Part shown: positions 32,340 through 44,519 of the stretch, one piece after another
Layout: each line of letters begins with the position of its first letter
Numbering within the stretch: position 1 is the first letter of the stretch
Source: Diploptera punctata
Lineage: Eukaryota > Arthropoda > Insecta > Blattodea > Blaberidae
Assembly (NCBI GenBank): GCA_030220185.1
Contig: JASPKZ010003422.1
Location: 124,001 to 188,000 of the forward strand
DNA: 64,000 bases
Direction of reading: 5' to 3'
The notes under the pieces: model-generated
Told to the model about the DNA's origin: nothing
Seen by the model: the letters and a program-made list of their open reading frames with translations, nothing else
The model's database searches: none
Made by a program: the position numbers and the translations under genes

Positions 32340-32965
32340 CAGGAATGAGGTGCACAAACAAATTAAACACAGGCTCAATTCTAGAAAAGCATGCTTGTAT
32401 TCATTACAGGGACTCTTGTCGTCCCAACTTCACACTCGACTAAAAATATACAAAACTGTTGATTCTTCCAGTTATCTTACATGGATGTGAAATATAGCAC
32501 TTTAAGGGAGGAAAAAGGATTACGAGTATTTGAGAATTGAGTGGTTACCAAAGAAGATCCTTAATTGGAAAGCTAATGGAAGAAGTGGAACAGGCAGACC
32601 TAAGGAACTCTGGATAGATGGAGTGAGAAGAAGTCTGGAAGCTATAGATTTGAGGGAAGAAGATGCTTGAGACAGGAACCTCTGGTGGTGACAAATCACT
32701 TTGGGTTGAAGGAGAAACACTGTATTGTGGAATATTCCTAATAAAAAAAAGTGGTTAGATGATCTTTATGTCTCATAGACTGTGTTGGGCTGGACATGTG
32801 CCATGAATGGGAAGTGAAAGAGGGGCATAGAAACCCTTTGTAGGAAAACCAGAAGGAAAATGTCCGGTAGAATGTGGTGGGACAATAACATTAACAGGGA
32901 GGTCAATTATACAGGGAGTGATTGGAAAACAATTGCTGATATATGGATGTTCATGAATAAATGAG
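32340..32965 (+). mobile_element. Non-LTR fragment, first family, frameshifted
   Basis: 'GGAATGAGGTGCACAAACAA', 'GGACTCTTGTCGTCCCAACT', 'TATCTTACATGGATGTGAAA' and 'GACTGTGTTGGGCTGGACAT' follow the 38.4-kb element with a 150-bp foreign or rearranged stretch in the middle. Confidence 0.75.
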
Positions 32966-33135
32966 TAATTTTTTATACCTTACCTCATAGTTTATGTTTT
33001 CTTAAACATGGGAACTGCAGGAAACTCCCTCCCATTTTCAACCAACAACCCGACAAGCCTGTTTCCTCTTGAAAACTGCAGTTCCCATGTTTAAGAAAAC
33101 AACTATGAGGTAAGATATAAAAAATGTTCATATTA
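32945..33135. mobile_element. Palindromic PLE tail pair
   Basis: TACCTTACCTCATAGTT...AACTATGAGGTAAGATA with inner arms GGGAACTGCAG / CTGCAGTTCCC. Retains GAAAACTGCAGTTCC, a stem III-like piece, but no CUGA core. Confidence 0.75.
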
Positions 33136-33139
33136 TTCG

Positions 33140-33345
33140 TTTTTAAACATCTTAATGATGGACAAATTATATTTGAAAAGAAAAATATATGCCTAGACTG
33201 GGGTTTGAACCCAGTACCTTTGACTTTCTATGCAATGCTGTAGGCCTAGGTAGCTCACTTGGATAGAGCATTGACATAGAAAGTCAAAGGTCCTGGGTTC
33301 AAACCCTAGTCTCGGCGTATATTTTTCTTTTCAAATATAATAAAA
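33140..33345. repeat. Inverted pair of tRNA-like repeats
   Basis: The minus-strand copy (33,191-33,240, truncated) and the plus-strand copy (33,244-33,317) face each other. Outer flanks are ATATTTGAAAAGAAAAATAT and ATATTTTTCTTTTCAAATAT. Confidence 0.8.
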
Positions 33346-33349
33346 AATG

Positions 33350-33720
33350 TATTTGAAGAAAAAAATTATACACTCAGATCGGGGTTTGAACCCAGGACCT
33401 TTGGTTTTCCAGGGCAATGCTGTACCATTGAGCTACCTGAGAAACTCCTATCTAAACGCAAAACACTGAAAGAAGCCCTACTGGCTTCATAAAGTAGTGT
33501 TTAAATTCCCAATAAATGTCTTCTTAACTAAGAAGCCACCATTTGCATATTGAGCTAATGCTCGTAGCATTTGGTGATCGAGAATTAACAATGTATAAGA
33601 GAAAAATCTGGTTTAGAATGGAGTTCTCAGGTAGCTCAGTGGTACAGCATTGGCCTAGAAAGCCGAAGGTCCTGGGTTCAAACCCCAGTGTGAGCGTATA
33701 ATTTTTCTCTTTAAATATAA
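33350..33720. repeat. tRNA-like pair around a 180-bp spacer
   Basis: Minus copy 33,371-33,441 and plus copy 33,624-33,695. The spacer ('AAAGAAGCCCTACTGGCTTC', 'CCCAATAAATGTCTTCTTAA') recurs at 35.7, 44.3, 47.2 and 59.4 kb. Confidence 0.8.
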
Positions 33721-33954
33721 TTTATCCTTCAGTAAGAAGTGTTAAATTAATAATAAAACATATAAAAATGACTTATTCATTCATGAATTAGGAACCTCAT
33801 AATGTTATTTCCCATATTTAACTATGGATGTCCACATGACCATGATCCTCCAGGTCTAATGGTGCCAATGGGTTAGTTCTGTACACAATGTAAACACACA
33901 CCACATATGTGTACCAAGTGCAGATCCCAAAACATGACAAACACAGAAAAACAT

Positions 33955-34270
33955 ATATTGACTTGGGCTTTCACGACCGGAGTTAGTATCTTGAAGAAGA
34001 TTTCCAGGCTGTTGGCTGTGGTCTTGAGGCTTCAAGTTCCCCGACATTTCACCAGAGACTACGTCCAGCATCCTCAAGGGTTATCTTGAGACTGACAATT
34101 TTGTCCAACCTTTCAGAAGGCAGATACAACAGACTGCATAAAGAACCCATCACAGTTAACTGTATAAATAGGGCAGGCAAGTCTCAAGACAACCTTTGAG
34201 GATGCCGGATGCACTCTCTAGTGAAACGTTGGGGAACTACAAGCCTCAAGACTATGGCCTACAGAGAGAC
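33955..34270. mobile_element. Palindromic element, GGCCGGAGTTA family
   Basis: TCTTGAGGCTTCAAGTTCCC and AACTACAAGCCTCAAGA arms. The plus arm contains TTGAGGATGCCGGA...GAAACGTT, a hammerhead-like order with U for the first core C. Relatives at 54,055 and 55,060. Confidence 0.7.
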
Positions 34271-35570
34271 ACATTTACAGAAGAGGTGACCCAAACCAAC
34301 ACAAACACACACAACTGTCGAGGTTGTTGCAAAAACAATCTCACTTAAAAACACCTTGATTTGAGAAAACAATTGAAGACAATGTCATATATATATTTAA
34401 CTTTCACAGGGAAAGAAGTTTGAATGTAACAAAATTCGCGTTATTGCCAGAAATGAAAAGAAGTATATTGACTTTCACGGCCGGAGTCTACAAGAAAAGA
34501 AGTGTAGAGACTGGTGCGCGCATGCAGATGTGAACAGTAAAGCGGTGCTCCTTAATCCCACATTCACTTACAGTACACATTACAATTAATTTAAAATTAT
34601 AACAAAGCAATTGATTCACAGATCTTTGTTCTTGTGTGGAGGGTGGTGGGAGGTTTCCAGAACATGTCGGTACTTACTTCAACCACACAGCCATGATGCT
34701 CTCAGAAGGTTTAGCCCAGTTTAAAAATCTCTACGCCGTTATGACGTGAACCTGAGAGATCGAAAAACTGTACTTTACCTTTCCTAATGGTTGCATGCAA
34801 AGACATTTGTCTCTTCTCAATTTATTCCAGTCATGATGAGCTGAGTTTTCCATGAGAACATTTCAATTATCAAATTAGTGAGATGCTCACCAATGATGTA
34901 TAAATCTCGACTCATTTTTTTCTGACTAAGTTGGCAACAAAAAACTTGTTTTCAATGCTTTCCAAAGCATTTCTACCTTGCCTGAGCTGATTATAGCAGA
35001 CAGCTGCTGACTAATGGACATATTAATTTCTAAAATAAAATTGTAAAAACAAAAATACCTGTAATTACAAAGTAAGATACAATAGTTAAAAAGAAATAAC
35101 TGAATATGGAGACTGTCATTTACGTAGGCCTACGGATATTTCTATAATAAATTAGGCTGTTCTTTACAACCTGTGATGCAACTTTTTAAATTCCTTCATA
35201 AACTCCTGTCAAATTTTATTCTTAGGGTTTCATTTGTCAAATTATTTCCCACCATTTATATGATCAACTACATACATGAAGACGTGGCAGCCATATTGAT
35301 TTTAACGAATATTCTAAGCAACAACAAAGACATGTTCCAGTGCAGCCAACATAGAGTAAGTACTAATTAACTGTACACATATACTTCAGAATTTCAGAAC
35401 TTACTATTTATTTTTGGGTGTTGCATTCTTCCACTTTCAGAGGTTAGAGTGCTTAAATTGCATTAGCTTTTAAGTTGGTCTTTCACAGGTTGAGTACTTA
35501 AATTCCAGCTGCATTACTCTGCCTCCAGATGTCTACATAAGATAAGCCTGGTCCAGTTTGATCAGTTCTT
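34271..35570. other. Unassigned; one decayed family D stretch
   Basis: 34,660-34,770 ('CAGAAGGTTTAGCCCAGTTT') is a decayed family D SINE, and 34,470-34,500 (TTGACTTTCACGGCCGGAGT) is a fragment of the palindromic family. No exon recognised. Confidence 0.45.
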
Positions 35571-35574
35571 GTGC

Positions 35575-35960
35575 AAATTTCATTTATGGTAGAGCATTGG
35601 TCTAGAAAGCCAAAGGTCCTGGGTTCAAACCCCAGTCTGAGCATTTTTTTTTTCTCTTGAAATATAATTTTTCCTTCTGTGAGAAGTGTTAATTTAATAA
35701 TAGAAACATCAAAAGAAGTCCTACTGGCTTTATAAAGTAGTGTTAAATTCCCAATAAATGTCTTCTTAAATAAGAAGCCGCCATTTGTGAGATTGAGCAA
35801 ATGCTCAAAGCATTCAGTGATCGGGAATTAACAATGTACAAGAGAAAAATTTGTGTTTAGATTGGAGTTCTCAGGTAGCTCAGTGGTAGAGCATTGGCCT
35901 AGAAAGCTAAAGGTCCTGGGTTGAAACCCTAGTCTGGGCATTTAATTTTTCCCTTCAAAT
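35575..35960 (+). repeat. Direct pair of tRNA-like repeats around a spacer
   Basis: The first body (35,583-35,643) lacks its 5' end; the second (35,868-35,939) is complete. Both point the same way, separated by the 220-bp spacer family, so the whole has direct terminal repeats. Confidence 0.8.
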
Positions 35961-36129
35961 ATTTATTTTATTTTGTTTATATAAATTATAAATGATTTGT
36001 TCATGTACATTAACGTGGTATAAATTCTCTAGAACTTTGTCAAATGTTTTTATAAAATCAATGAATGCTGACAATGTGCTTCTCGTAATAAGATAACTAT
36101 CACAACAAGATCTTCCTTTTCAGAAACCA

Positions 36130-37080
36130 TTTTGTTCAGTGATTTTTTTTTCATAGAAAATATTTTACAATCTGAATTTAGAAAGCTGATGCCCCATATA
36201 ATATCTATGACTATTTAACTCATGCCCCAAATGGGAGTCAATGACCAATCACTTTGAATGAATTTTGTTTTACAACCAAACACAGTCATGTTTCACCTCG
36301 ATTATCATCAAATTTTGATCACCAAAATAAAGAAAGCTCCTCTTTTTTAATATTCTGAACAGGTCAGAGCATTATTTTACAGTGGCTGACTACTCAAATA
36401 CATTGAATATAGCTAATAATGAACAGATTCCTTCGACCTACACATTTGATAATTGTGTGTTCAATAAGTGTGTTTTTAAATACTGATTTTATTGAGTCGT
36501 TTCCTAAAAAATTAATTAATAACCTATAATGTTGGTTATAATATACAGTTTGATGTGTTTAATTTTTTCTCCAGAAGGGTGCATTCTTACAACATTGCAA
36601 TCCTATTTTGGCCATAAATAGTATGATCAAGTTGCAGTGATGAACAAATGAAACATAACCTAAGATTTCTCATTTGTTTTCAAACATTGCTGTTTACATT
36701 AAATATATAAATATTTTAAAATAACTATATTTAAATAATGATTTGTGTGTAAACAACTCAATTTTATTCATTAAATAGTCCTAACAAATGCCACTCTTGA
36801 TTTCTAAATTATCTAGATAAATTTGGAAATCACTCGTGGCGTTACTTATGGTAATCAACTAATTAGACTGTACTGTGAATAAATTCAGCAAACAAAAATC
36901 TGAACTGAAACCACATGCGAGTATTTTGGAGAATTTTCTAAATATTATGATTTAGCAAAAGTCATGCAGTGATTGGCTGTTGTCAAGGTTGAACATGTTG
37001 CTATGACAACACAAGAACAAAGATCTGTTAAATACACAACAAAATATTTAACAACAAACAGCATTTAAGGATCGTAAATA
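36130..37080 (+). repeat. Dispersed repeat family G
   Basis: 'CATGCCCCAAATGGGAGTCA', 'GTGCATTCTTACAACATTGC' and 'AACAAATGCCACTCTTGATT' recur in inverted order at 57,030-58,140 and directly at 58,890-59,250. No ORF; class unknown. Confidence 0.75.
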
Positions 37081-37104
37081 AATATCTTTCATTATTGTAA
37101 TTAA

Positions 37105-37325
37105 TGGTGAAGAGAAGAATTTCTGCCTGAACCGGGCATGAATCCCGGACCTTCAGCTACCCAAGCCATCTCCATGCCAAGCACAAATTTTTCTCTCTTG
37201 TTTTAGCAGAGATTCATGCTTGGAAGGGTGGTGGCCTGGATAGATCAAATGATAAAGCATCAGTGCATTAAGCTATAGAGTCCGGGGTTCAAGTCCATGT
37301 TCAGGAATTTTTTCTTTTCCATTAA
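37105..37325. repeat. Inverted pair of decayed tRNA-like repeats
   Basis: 'GCCTGAACCGGGCATGAATCC' reversed-type body at 37,119-37,190 and a plus copy at 37,230-37,305 ending CCGGGGTTCAAGTCC. Confidence 0.6.
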
Positions 37326-37329
37326 TAAC

Positions 37330-37715
37330 AAGAGGTTCACTGTGTTATATTAATTTACTCCTTAATCATTGTTAGTTGTTAAATATTATCACGGACATAC
37401 CTACCAAAACGTTGAGAAGACGCTACTGAACGCTTGAACCAAGGTGTCATCTGGAGCCGATCAGACGACGCTCATGAGTGGTAAACCTTGGTACAGTAAA
37501 AATATTTATATGTACGTCCTTTCTGCTTCGACAATTAAACTAAATTTTATTCAACACTGAAACAATCATGTAACATTTTTTTACTTTACGTAAATGTAAT
37601 TCCGTAATATTACACATCCCCTCCCCTCTCTTATAAACAGTTTCTGGTTAACTCCAATGTTTGTATAAAATTATTGCAACACATTGAACTCTTATAGGAA
37701 AAATCACCATCACGT
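37330..37715. other. No recognised feature
   Basis: AT-rich; no exon or repeat call. Confidence 0.4.
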
Positions 37716-37719
37716 TTAA

Positions 37720-37890
37720 ATTAAAATTCTTTATTCCTCACCTCATGTCCAGTGTTTCAAGACCTAGGTGGCTTCATCTTCAATATTATCTAGTCGACAT
37801 ATTATTGAAGATGAAGCCACCTAGATTTTGAAACTGGTATAATTAAAAGACTGGATATGAGGTAAGGTATAGAGAATTTTAATTTAAATC
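37720..37890. mobile_element. Palindromic PLE tail pair
   Basis: CTCACCTCATGTCCAG / CTGGATATGAGGTAAG arms with AGGTGGCTTCATCTTCAATA mirrored. Hammerhead-like TTGAAGATGAAG...GAAACTGGTA has U for the first core C. Confidence 0.75.
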
Positions 37891-38440
37891 TTACATTTAC
37901 ACATATTTTCATCATTTCTAGGACAATTGTAAGTTTCTGCTAGATCCAAACCGACTATTGTTGTCTAATACAGGAAGGACATGAACTGGTCTCATAAGAG
38001 GTGAATTTATGAGGCAAAAACTTAATGCAATAAATATAGTGCAAGAAATTAAAAAATACCAATAAAATTGGCTACAGTATGTAAGAAAAATAACCAAGGG
38101 CAGAATCACTTGGCAGGCTTTAAACTACAAATCGAGAGGTAAACAAGATATTGGACGACCACTGACTGCAGACCCATCTGGAGGAAACAGGAACAGGCTA
38201 AACCTTAAATGTTCATGTGATGTTGAACCCTGTTCTGAATACCAATGCTCTTCCATCTGAGCTGTTAGGATCCAATTTATTCACAGATGTTTTTCCCTAT
38301 ACTAATACGATTCCTGTGCACCAGAAAGCAATGAACATTTGTTACACTACAGCATCTAGTGATGAAGAGGGCCTACAACTCAATGGTCAGTTTATTTATA
38401 TATTAAATTTGGGAATTTTTAACATTATGAGGTTCAATTA
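37890..38440. other. Unassigned
   Basis: No repeat or exon recognised with confidence; small open frames only. Confidence 0.35.
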
Positions 38441-39300
38441 ATAAGAATTAAATGAATTGTGTTGGTTTATGCTGATGACGTAATACTATTGGACGATAGA
38501 GAGGAGATACTAAATGCAAACACGCACACACTATTGAGTAACACTAAGAAATTGGGACTGGAAGTAAATATCAATAAAACTAAATATATGGTCACACACA
38601 GAAATACATTACATAATGGAAATGGGCAGCTAATGACAAATGAGGGAAATTTTGAGGAAGTGGCTGAATTCAAATACCTAGGAACAATAATCACAAATAG
38701 GAATGAAATGCATAAAGAAATTAAACATAGGCTCAATTCTGAAAATGTATGCTATTATGCATTAAGGGACTCTTGCCGTCCCAACTCCTTTCAAAAAAAC
38801 GAACTGAAAATATATAGAACTGTTATTCTACCAGTTATATTATATGGATGTGAAACATGGACTCTTACTTTAAGGCAGGAAAGGAGATTACAAGTATTTG
38901 AGAATAAAGTTCTTAGGAAAATTTTTGGACCAAAGAGAGATGAACAGACAGGTGAATGGAGAAGACTACATAACAGTGAACTACATGTTCTTTATAGGAA
39001 GCCAGATATAATAAGAACAATTAACTTTCGTAGACTGCATTGGGCAGGACATGTGGCACAAATGGGGAATGTAAGATGTGCATGGAAGCTTGTTGTAGGA
39101 AAACTAGAGAGAAAACGCCCAGTTGGTAGACCAGGAATGAGGTGGGAGAATAACATTAACTATTATTTGAGAGAAGTAGATTATACAGAGAATGATTGGG
39201 AAACATTAGCTCAGGATAGGAAAGTATAGAGAGCTAATGTCCGTGTGGTCATGAACCTACGGGTTCGGTAGTGCCAGTGGGTTAATTAGTTAGAACACCA
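38440..39300 (+). mobile_element. Non-LTR retrotransposon, C-terminal part of reverse transcriptase
   Basis: An open frame of 256 residues (38,459-39,229) starts at the polymerase catalytic motif VYADDVILL. It continues with the thumb region (EFKYLGTIIT), LPVILYGCETWTLTLRQERR, LRKIFGPKRDE, LHWAGHVAQMG and GRPGMRWENNI. It is 5'-truncated just before YADD. The frame is undamaged to its end, so this is a fairly recent copy and the reference for the decayed fragments at 2.3, 9.7, 32.4, 51.3 and 53.5 kb. Confidence 0.9.
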
Positions 39301-39764
39301 TCTAGTGGCTTCTTACAGAAGGGAATTAACACTCCCGCGTGCTCGGTATAGAGAAAAATCTAATAACCTAATAACTCAGATGGAAGAGCGCTAGTGTACG
39401 GAACCAGAGACAATGAGTGGATTTCTCAACTGTCTAAAACTAAGACCCCGCTTTTTTTCAATTTTTTAATGCTTCCATAAAATTTATAAAAATGACTGTA
39501 AATTCACAGAAGCTGTTATGAAACCATAGCCATGATTCAGACATGTTTTTGTAATTAACAGGCGTAAATTTTCACTTTTTATGGTTGTTATGGAAACATT
39601 AAAAAATCAGAAAACCAGGGTCGTGGTTCAGAAATCTACCCATTGGGCTCAATTCCTGATTCAGACATATAATTTTCTCAAGTTTTTATTATTCTTTTCA
39701 TACATCTCAATGATGGATAAATCATATTTCTTCTTCTTTTTCTTCTTGCTTTCATGTGATAGAA

Positions 39765-40145
39765 CTAGTGGTCTGTTATGGTCTCAATCCAACGTTTGAA
39801 GGGTCTGCCAAAAGATCTCTTGCCTGGTGGCTGGTAATTTAAGATTTGACGTGGTATTCTTGTTCTGCTCATTCTTCTTACGTGAGATTTCCAGTTGTTT
39901 CTGTATTTTTGTACATATTCCATGATTGATTCTGTTTGTAATTCTTTGAGAATCTCAGAATTCCTTTCATGGTCTGTTCTTGAGTAACCTGCAGTAAGTC
40001 TCAGAAATTTCATTTCTGCCGCAGTTAGTCTCTGTTCATCTATACTGCGAATTGTCCACGCCTCACTGCCATAACATATGGGTCTGGCCAGCGTTTTATA
40101 AATTCCATCGATTGGGGTGACTTTGTGCCACTCATGCACTTCATA
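39765..40145 (-). mobile_element. Non-LTR C-terminal fragment, second family
   Basis: 124-residue frame: ARPICYGSEAWTIRSIDEQR, LTAGYSRTDHERNSEILKEL, NNWKSHVRRMSRTRIPRQI, GKRSFGRPFKRW. Confidence 0.85.
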
Positions 40146-40443
40146 AGAGAACCATCAAGAAATAGTGTTTAAAACTGTCACAAGATGGCATAAGGACTGG
40201 TGATAATGCTATGAATCACTTTCTCCTTTACAGTTGGTGTCATTGTGTTGGTTTGTCAAGTCTGTATAATTTCGACTGGATTGTGGTGAACAACTTAGTT
40301 CTTCAAAATAAAAGTAAGTATATTGTATTTGCTAAAATGAGAGCTGTGAGGCAATTGTGACTTTTCTTTAAATGATATAAGAACTTACATGTGTTGGAAT
40401 GGGGGTGACTTTGTGCCATGTGTTTAATTTTCATGCAAACATA

Positions 40444-40997
40444 CAGAGTGATCATAAATATGGCTATATGTTTGATCGCGTTGTGTGATGAAAATATTAC
40501 CATTACAGGAAATATGAAATTACCGTTGGAAAGGCAATTATTCAAATTACAACAATGGTATAAAACAAAACAGTGTAGAACTTATGCCATTAGTCAAAAT
40601 GACGTTGAATATGCAACAGCAAATTACAATTGTTGCATGGGCAATAATGTATGCTAATGATCGTGGGCCGCAAGACGTGAGTTTAACATAGCATTGCAGC
40701 CGTTGACTGTGGGGAAGTGGAGAAAACGACTGCTGGAAACGGGAAGAATGCAGAAAATCAAGCCTCCTGGAAGGCCTCGTATTAGCACGGAAACAACGAA
40801 GAGAATTGTGGAGGCGTTCGACACTAGCCCACAAAAATCAACCCGCTAAAGCTGCACGTGAACAGTGATTAGTTTTGTTTTGTTCTATTGTTGTAATTTG
40901 AAGGATTCCCTTTCCAATGATAACATATTTCCTTTAATAATAATATTTTCAACACAAAATGCGATCAAACGTATAGCCATATTTCTTAATCACTCTG
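40444..40997 (+). mobile_element. MITE (mariner-type), copy 3
   Basis: TA duplications, ends CAGAGTGATCATAAATATGG and CATATTTCTTAATCACTCTG. Body as at 16,015. The remnant transposase N-terminus is frameshifted. Confidence 0.82.
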
Positions 40998-41119
40998 TAT
41001 TGTTGAGATGTTTTGTATTGCAATGGTTTAATTTTTAATAATAATAATTAAAAAATAATTAAGTAGAATTTTAACAGTTTACTAAGCAATATATATTTTT
41101 TTTAATTACAGGTTATCAG

Positions 41120-42478
41120 TGGTAGATTAAGACGCCAAGAACATATGAAAGCAAGGCAGGAACCCATATGTACCGTAAATATGATGATTCTACATTAGAA
41201 AATGCTCTGAAGGACATCAGATCCAATATTTTATCAATACGTTCTGCTGCAAAGAAATATGACATTCACAGAAACACACCGATGTCAAAATGACACAATA
41301 AGCATGCTGCTCCAGTATGCGGAACAAAGGTATTTACTAATGAGGAAGAAGCCTTGCAATTGCCTTATCTGAATATGGCTTTCCTTGCTCTCTATTTGAT
41401 TAAGATGTATTGTCAAGGCATATTTGGATCACCAGGGCTGCAAACTTTGTTTTAAAGAAAATTTACCGGGAAAGGATTGGGCAAGATCATTTTGAGTCGT
41501 CATAAAAACATGCTTAGCAATCGTTTTGCCCAAAATATTTCTAGAAATTGAGCAGCAGTTGATAGGGATATTGTTACTCAATGTTTCCATCACTTGGAGT
41601 GCCAGCACCAAACATATGGGACCATGATGAAACAAATCTTGTCGATGATCCAGGGAAGAAAATGATCATAGCTAAACATGAGGTGTATATGCAACACATC
41701 CAAAGCGTGTGGAAATACAGAAGGAGAAATTGTACCTCCTTACATTGTATACAAATCTGAAAAACTGTAGTCCACCTGGACAGAGCAAGGTGCTAGGTAT
41801 AATCGAACCAAATCAAGGTGGTTTCATTATGAGTGCTTTGAAGACTGGTTTGTCACTCTTACGTTGCCTATATTGAAGAAACTTGAAGGGAGAAAGGTAC
41901 TGATAGGGGACAATCAAGTTCTACAATATCTCCTTCATTGCTTTTCCCCCTAATTCAATGCAGCTACTTCAGCCCTTAGATGTCGCTTACTTCCGGTCTA
42001 TGAAACAGGCATGGAAGGTGTCATCACGTGGATCCAGATGTATAACAGTGCCACAGGATCAATTTCCATAGCTTCACTGATTGACTGTCTGGATCTACGT
42101 GCTGGCTGCAAGAAGTGCAGAATGTATCCTTTGGATAAAGATGCTGTACTTTCTCGCTTACCAGGTGCAGAATGTGCCACAGATAACATTCGTGAGCTAG
42201 ATGGAAGTACATTCATTCTACATCTAAAGAGTCAACGAGAAGATGTCATCAGGCCACAAACTGCAAGAAAGGGGTAACGTCTCGACGTGGGCACCAGGAA
42301 AAAGTATCTCAGTAGAGGACCTAGAAGCAACACAAGCAGTTGGGAAAAGTAATGGAAGTGCATTAGAGATGCATCACGCAAGACCATCAACCTCTGGCAA
42401 AAGAAACAAAAAAGTAAAAATTATAGATCCTGACAGCAGCTGTCATGATGATAGTGTACATCAGGGGAAAAAAAGCAT
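41120..42478 (+). mobile_element. Pogo/Tigger-like transposase relic, upstream part
   Basis: In three frames with stops: a Psq-type start (RKYDDSTLENALKDIRSN, then IRSAAKKYDIHRNTP), then 'VYKSEKL', 'GDNQVLQYLLHCFSP' and 'SMQLLQPLDVAYFRSMKQAW', the conserved end of the DDE domain of pogo-like transposases. An open C-terminal piece follows (NSATGSISIASLIDCLDLRA, YPLDKDAVLSRLPG). The many stops make it dead. Confidence 0.75.
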
Positions 42479-42885
42479 TTAATCAATACAAAAGCGAGCC
42501 TAATCAAACACACAGATAAACAAAAAGAACTCACAGTCTGGGAAAAAATCCACATAAAAAAACAAGATAAACTCATGAATTTCGAAACTCCCACAAATTT
42601 TGACCTGATCCAGAGGTTCATCGGTCCACCGATAGAAGTAAGAAAAAAACTGCCAACAAACGACATAACACCGGTCGACCAGAGGCTACTGATAATGGAG
42701 ATAAGCTCCGAAACTGCAGTATAGAAGAAAAAGGATATGAGGTGAGGTAATAAAAACATTAATTTAATTCTTAAATTAAATCTCATAGTGTTCTTTACCT
42801 GTGAAAGTTAAATAAATCATCAGGAAACTTGTGACAGTGAAGACTAAGTAAACAAGCAAGCAGTATCTGCACTAAATCCAAAAGA
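42478..42885 (+). mobile_element. Penelope-like 3' fragment inserted in the pogo relic
   Basis: SLIKHTDKQKELTVWEKIHI-like codons run to IQRFIGPP, then the ribozyme motif and the tail ATGAGGTGAGG. The pogo coding sequence stops at its left side and resumes at 42,886. Confidence 0.75.
42686..42724 (+). ncRNA. Hammerhead-like motif, one core change
   Basis: CTGATAA, stem II GGAG/CTCC with ATAAG loop, GAAAC, stem III CTGCAG, cleavage triplet GTA, stem I CTA/TAG. The only departure is A for the core G at 42,694, likely inactive. Confidence 0.65.
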
Positions 42886-43110
42886 AATGTCAGTTGGTGA
42901 TTATGTCATTGTACAACACGAGGGAGAATTCTTTCCTGGAAGTGTCACATCCATGGATCAACATGATGCATGTGGAAGTGGCCTGACCACAAAGATGAAA
43001 GATGTAATTATGAAAATTAAGCAACCTGTAAAAGTATCCCAGCGTGGACTCAATTACACAAAGTTTGGGGGTTAGTTGTAACAATAATTTAACATAAAAA
43101 GGTTATATTT
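42886..43110 (+). mobile_element. Pogo-like relic, C-terminal part
   Basis: MSVGDYVIVQHEGEFFPGSV, then VIMKIKQP and LNYTKFGG, the small C-terminal segment found after the DDE domain in many pogo/jerky-like transposases. It is separated from the main part by the PLE insertion. Confidence 0.6.
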
Positions 43111-43384
43111 TATTTTCCCTGTCACAAATTCACACACACTTTGTGTCAGATGAACTTCTGATTTAGAATAGTGTTGATATTGCAGGAGGCATAAAGTAAC
43201 CCTACCTAATGTGCCACCTGATGGGGTGACATTGTGACATGTTTAATTAAATATTTCACACACAAATATCGTAAAAAAATTAATTGTACAACACATGGTT
43301 CTTTTCAATCTGATCAATTACTAGTTATAATAAAAGTTTAAGAATTATTAATCAAGTTATGAAACCATTAATAAATTAATGAGT

Positions 43385-43515
43385 CATTTTAACATCTTAC
43401 CTCATATTTCATGTTTTATCAAACACTATAGTTACCGTGTTTGATAAAACATGAAATATGAGGTAAGATGTTAAAATGACTCACTAATTTATTAATTAAG
43501 AACCTCATAATGTGT
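43385..43515. mobile_element. Minimal palindromic PLE tail pair
   Basis: Near-perfect arms ATCTTACCTCATATTTCATG / CATGAAATATGAGGTAAGAT with about 10 bases between; the right flank has AACCTCATAATG. Nothing but tails is left. Confidence 0.8.
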
Positions 43516-43529
43516 TTCCCAATTTTAAC

Positions 43530-43965
43530 TTTGAATTATGAAACCATCCCTTGTACAAAAAAACACCAGATTACGTTTATATAACACTTTGGCTACACCA
43601 GTGTTGACCTATGGCAGTGAAGCATGGACACTAAAAAGACAACATGAAAGCAGAATAACGGCTTGTGAAATGAGATTCATGCACAGAACAGCGGGTTACA
43701 CCAGATGGGATCGGAAAAGGAACACCAATATCTTAAAAGAATTGAAGACTACGCCAATTTTGGAATATATTAAACAGTGCCAACTAAATTGGAAACACCA
43801 TCTAGAAAGAATGAGTTCAAATCGGATCTCCAAAGCTGTTTATAATTATATACCAAGAGGACGAAGATCACTGGGCCGTCCTATGATACGCTGGAGGGAA
43901 AATTTTCTATAGGATCGTAACAGGCCTTGGCCTAATACTTGGAAGGAAGAAGAAGATCAATTGTA
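43530..43965 (+). mobile_element. Non-LTR C-terminal fragment, second family
   Basis: 124-residue open frame (43,538-43,912): LTYGSEAWTLKRQHESRITA, HRTAGYTRWDRKRNTNILKE, LNWKHHLERMSSNRISKAV, GRRSLGRPMIRW. Best copy of this family. Confidence 0.88.
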
Positions 43966-44104
43966 AATATTAACAGTTTATTTGTTAACATTAAATAAAA
44001 AAAACGAGAGCCTAAAATTATTAAAAAGTGGCACAAAGTCACCCCAGCCGAGGGTTCTAGTTCGTGTGTGTTGTTGTACTATATTTGGCTTGAAAATATT
44101 ATTT

Positions 44105-44515
44105 ATAAATCATATTTGAAGATAAAAATTATATGCTCAGACTGGGGCTTGAACCCAGGACATTCGGCTTACTAGGACAATGCTCTACCAACTGAGCTAC
44201 CTGAGCAAACCCCAGTCCGAGCGTATAGTTTCTCTCTTCAAATATGATTCATCCATCATTGGATGTATGAAATGAATAATAAAAACATTGAAAGAAGCCG
44301 TACTGGCTTTATAATGTAATGTAAAATTCCCAAATAAATATATTCTTAATAAAGAAGCTGCCATTTGCAAGATAGAAGGAAAAGTTACACAGCATTTAGT
44401 CAGGGAATTAACAGCGTATATAAGAGAAAAAATTGTGTTTAGACTAGAACTTGCTCAGATAGCTCAGTCAGTAAAGTATTGGCCTAGAAAGCCAAAGGTC
44501 CTGGGTTCTTCCGTA
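44105..44515. repeat. tRNA-like pair around a spacer
   Basis: Minus copy 44,134-44,206, spacer with 'AAAGAAGCCGTACTGGCTTT', and plus copy 44,454-44,507 cut off inside its B-box by the next PLE unit. Confidence 0.8.
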
Positions 44516-44519
44516 AATT

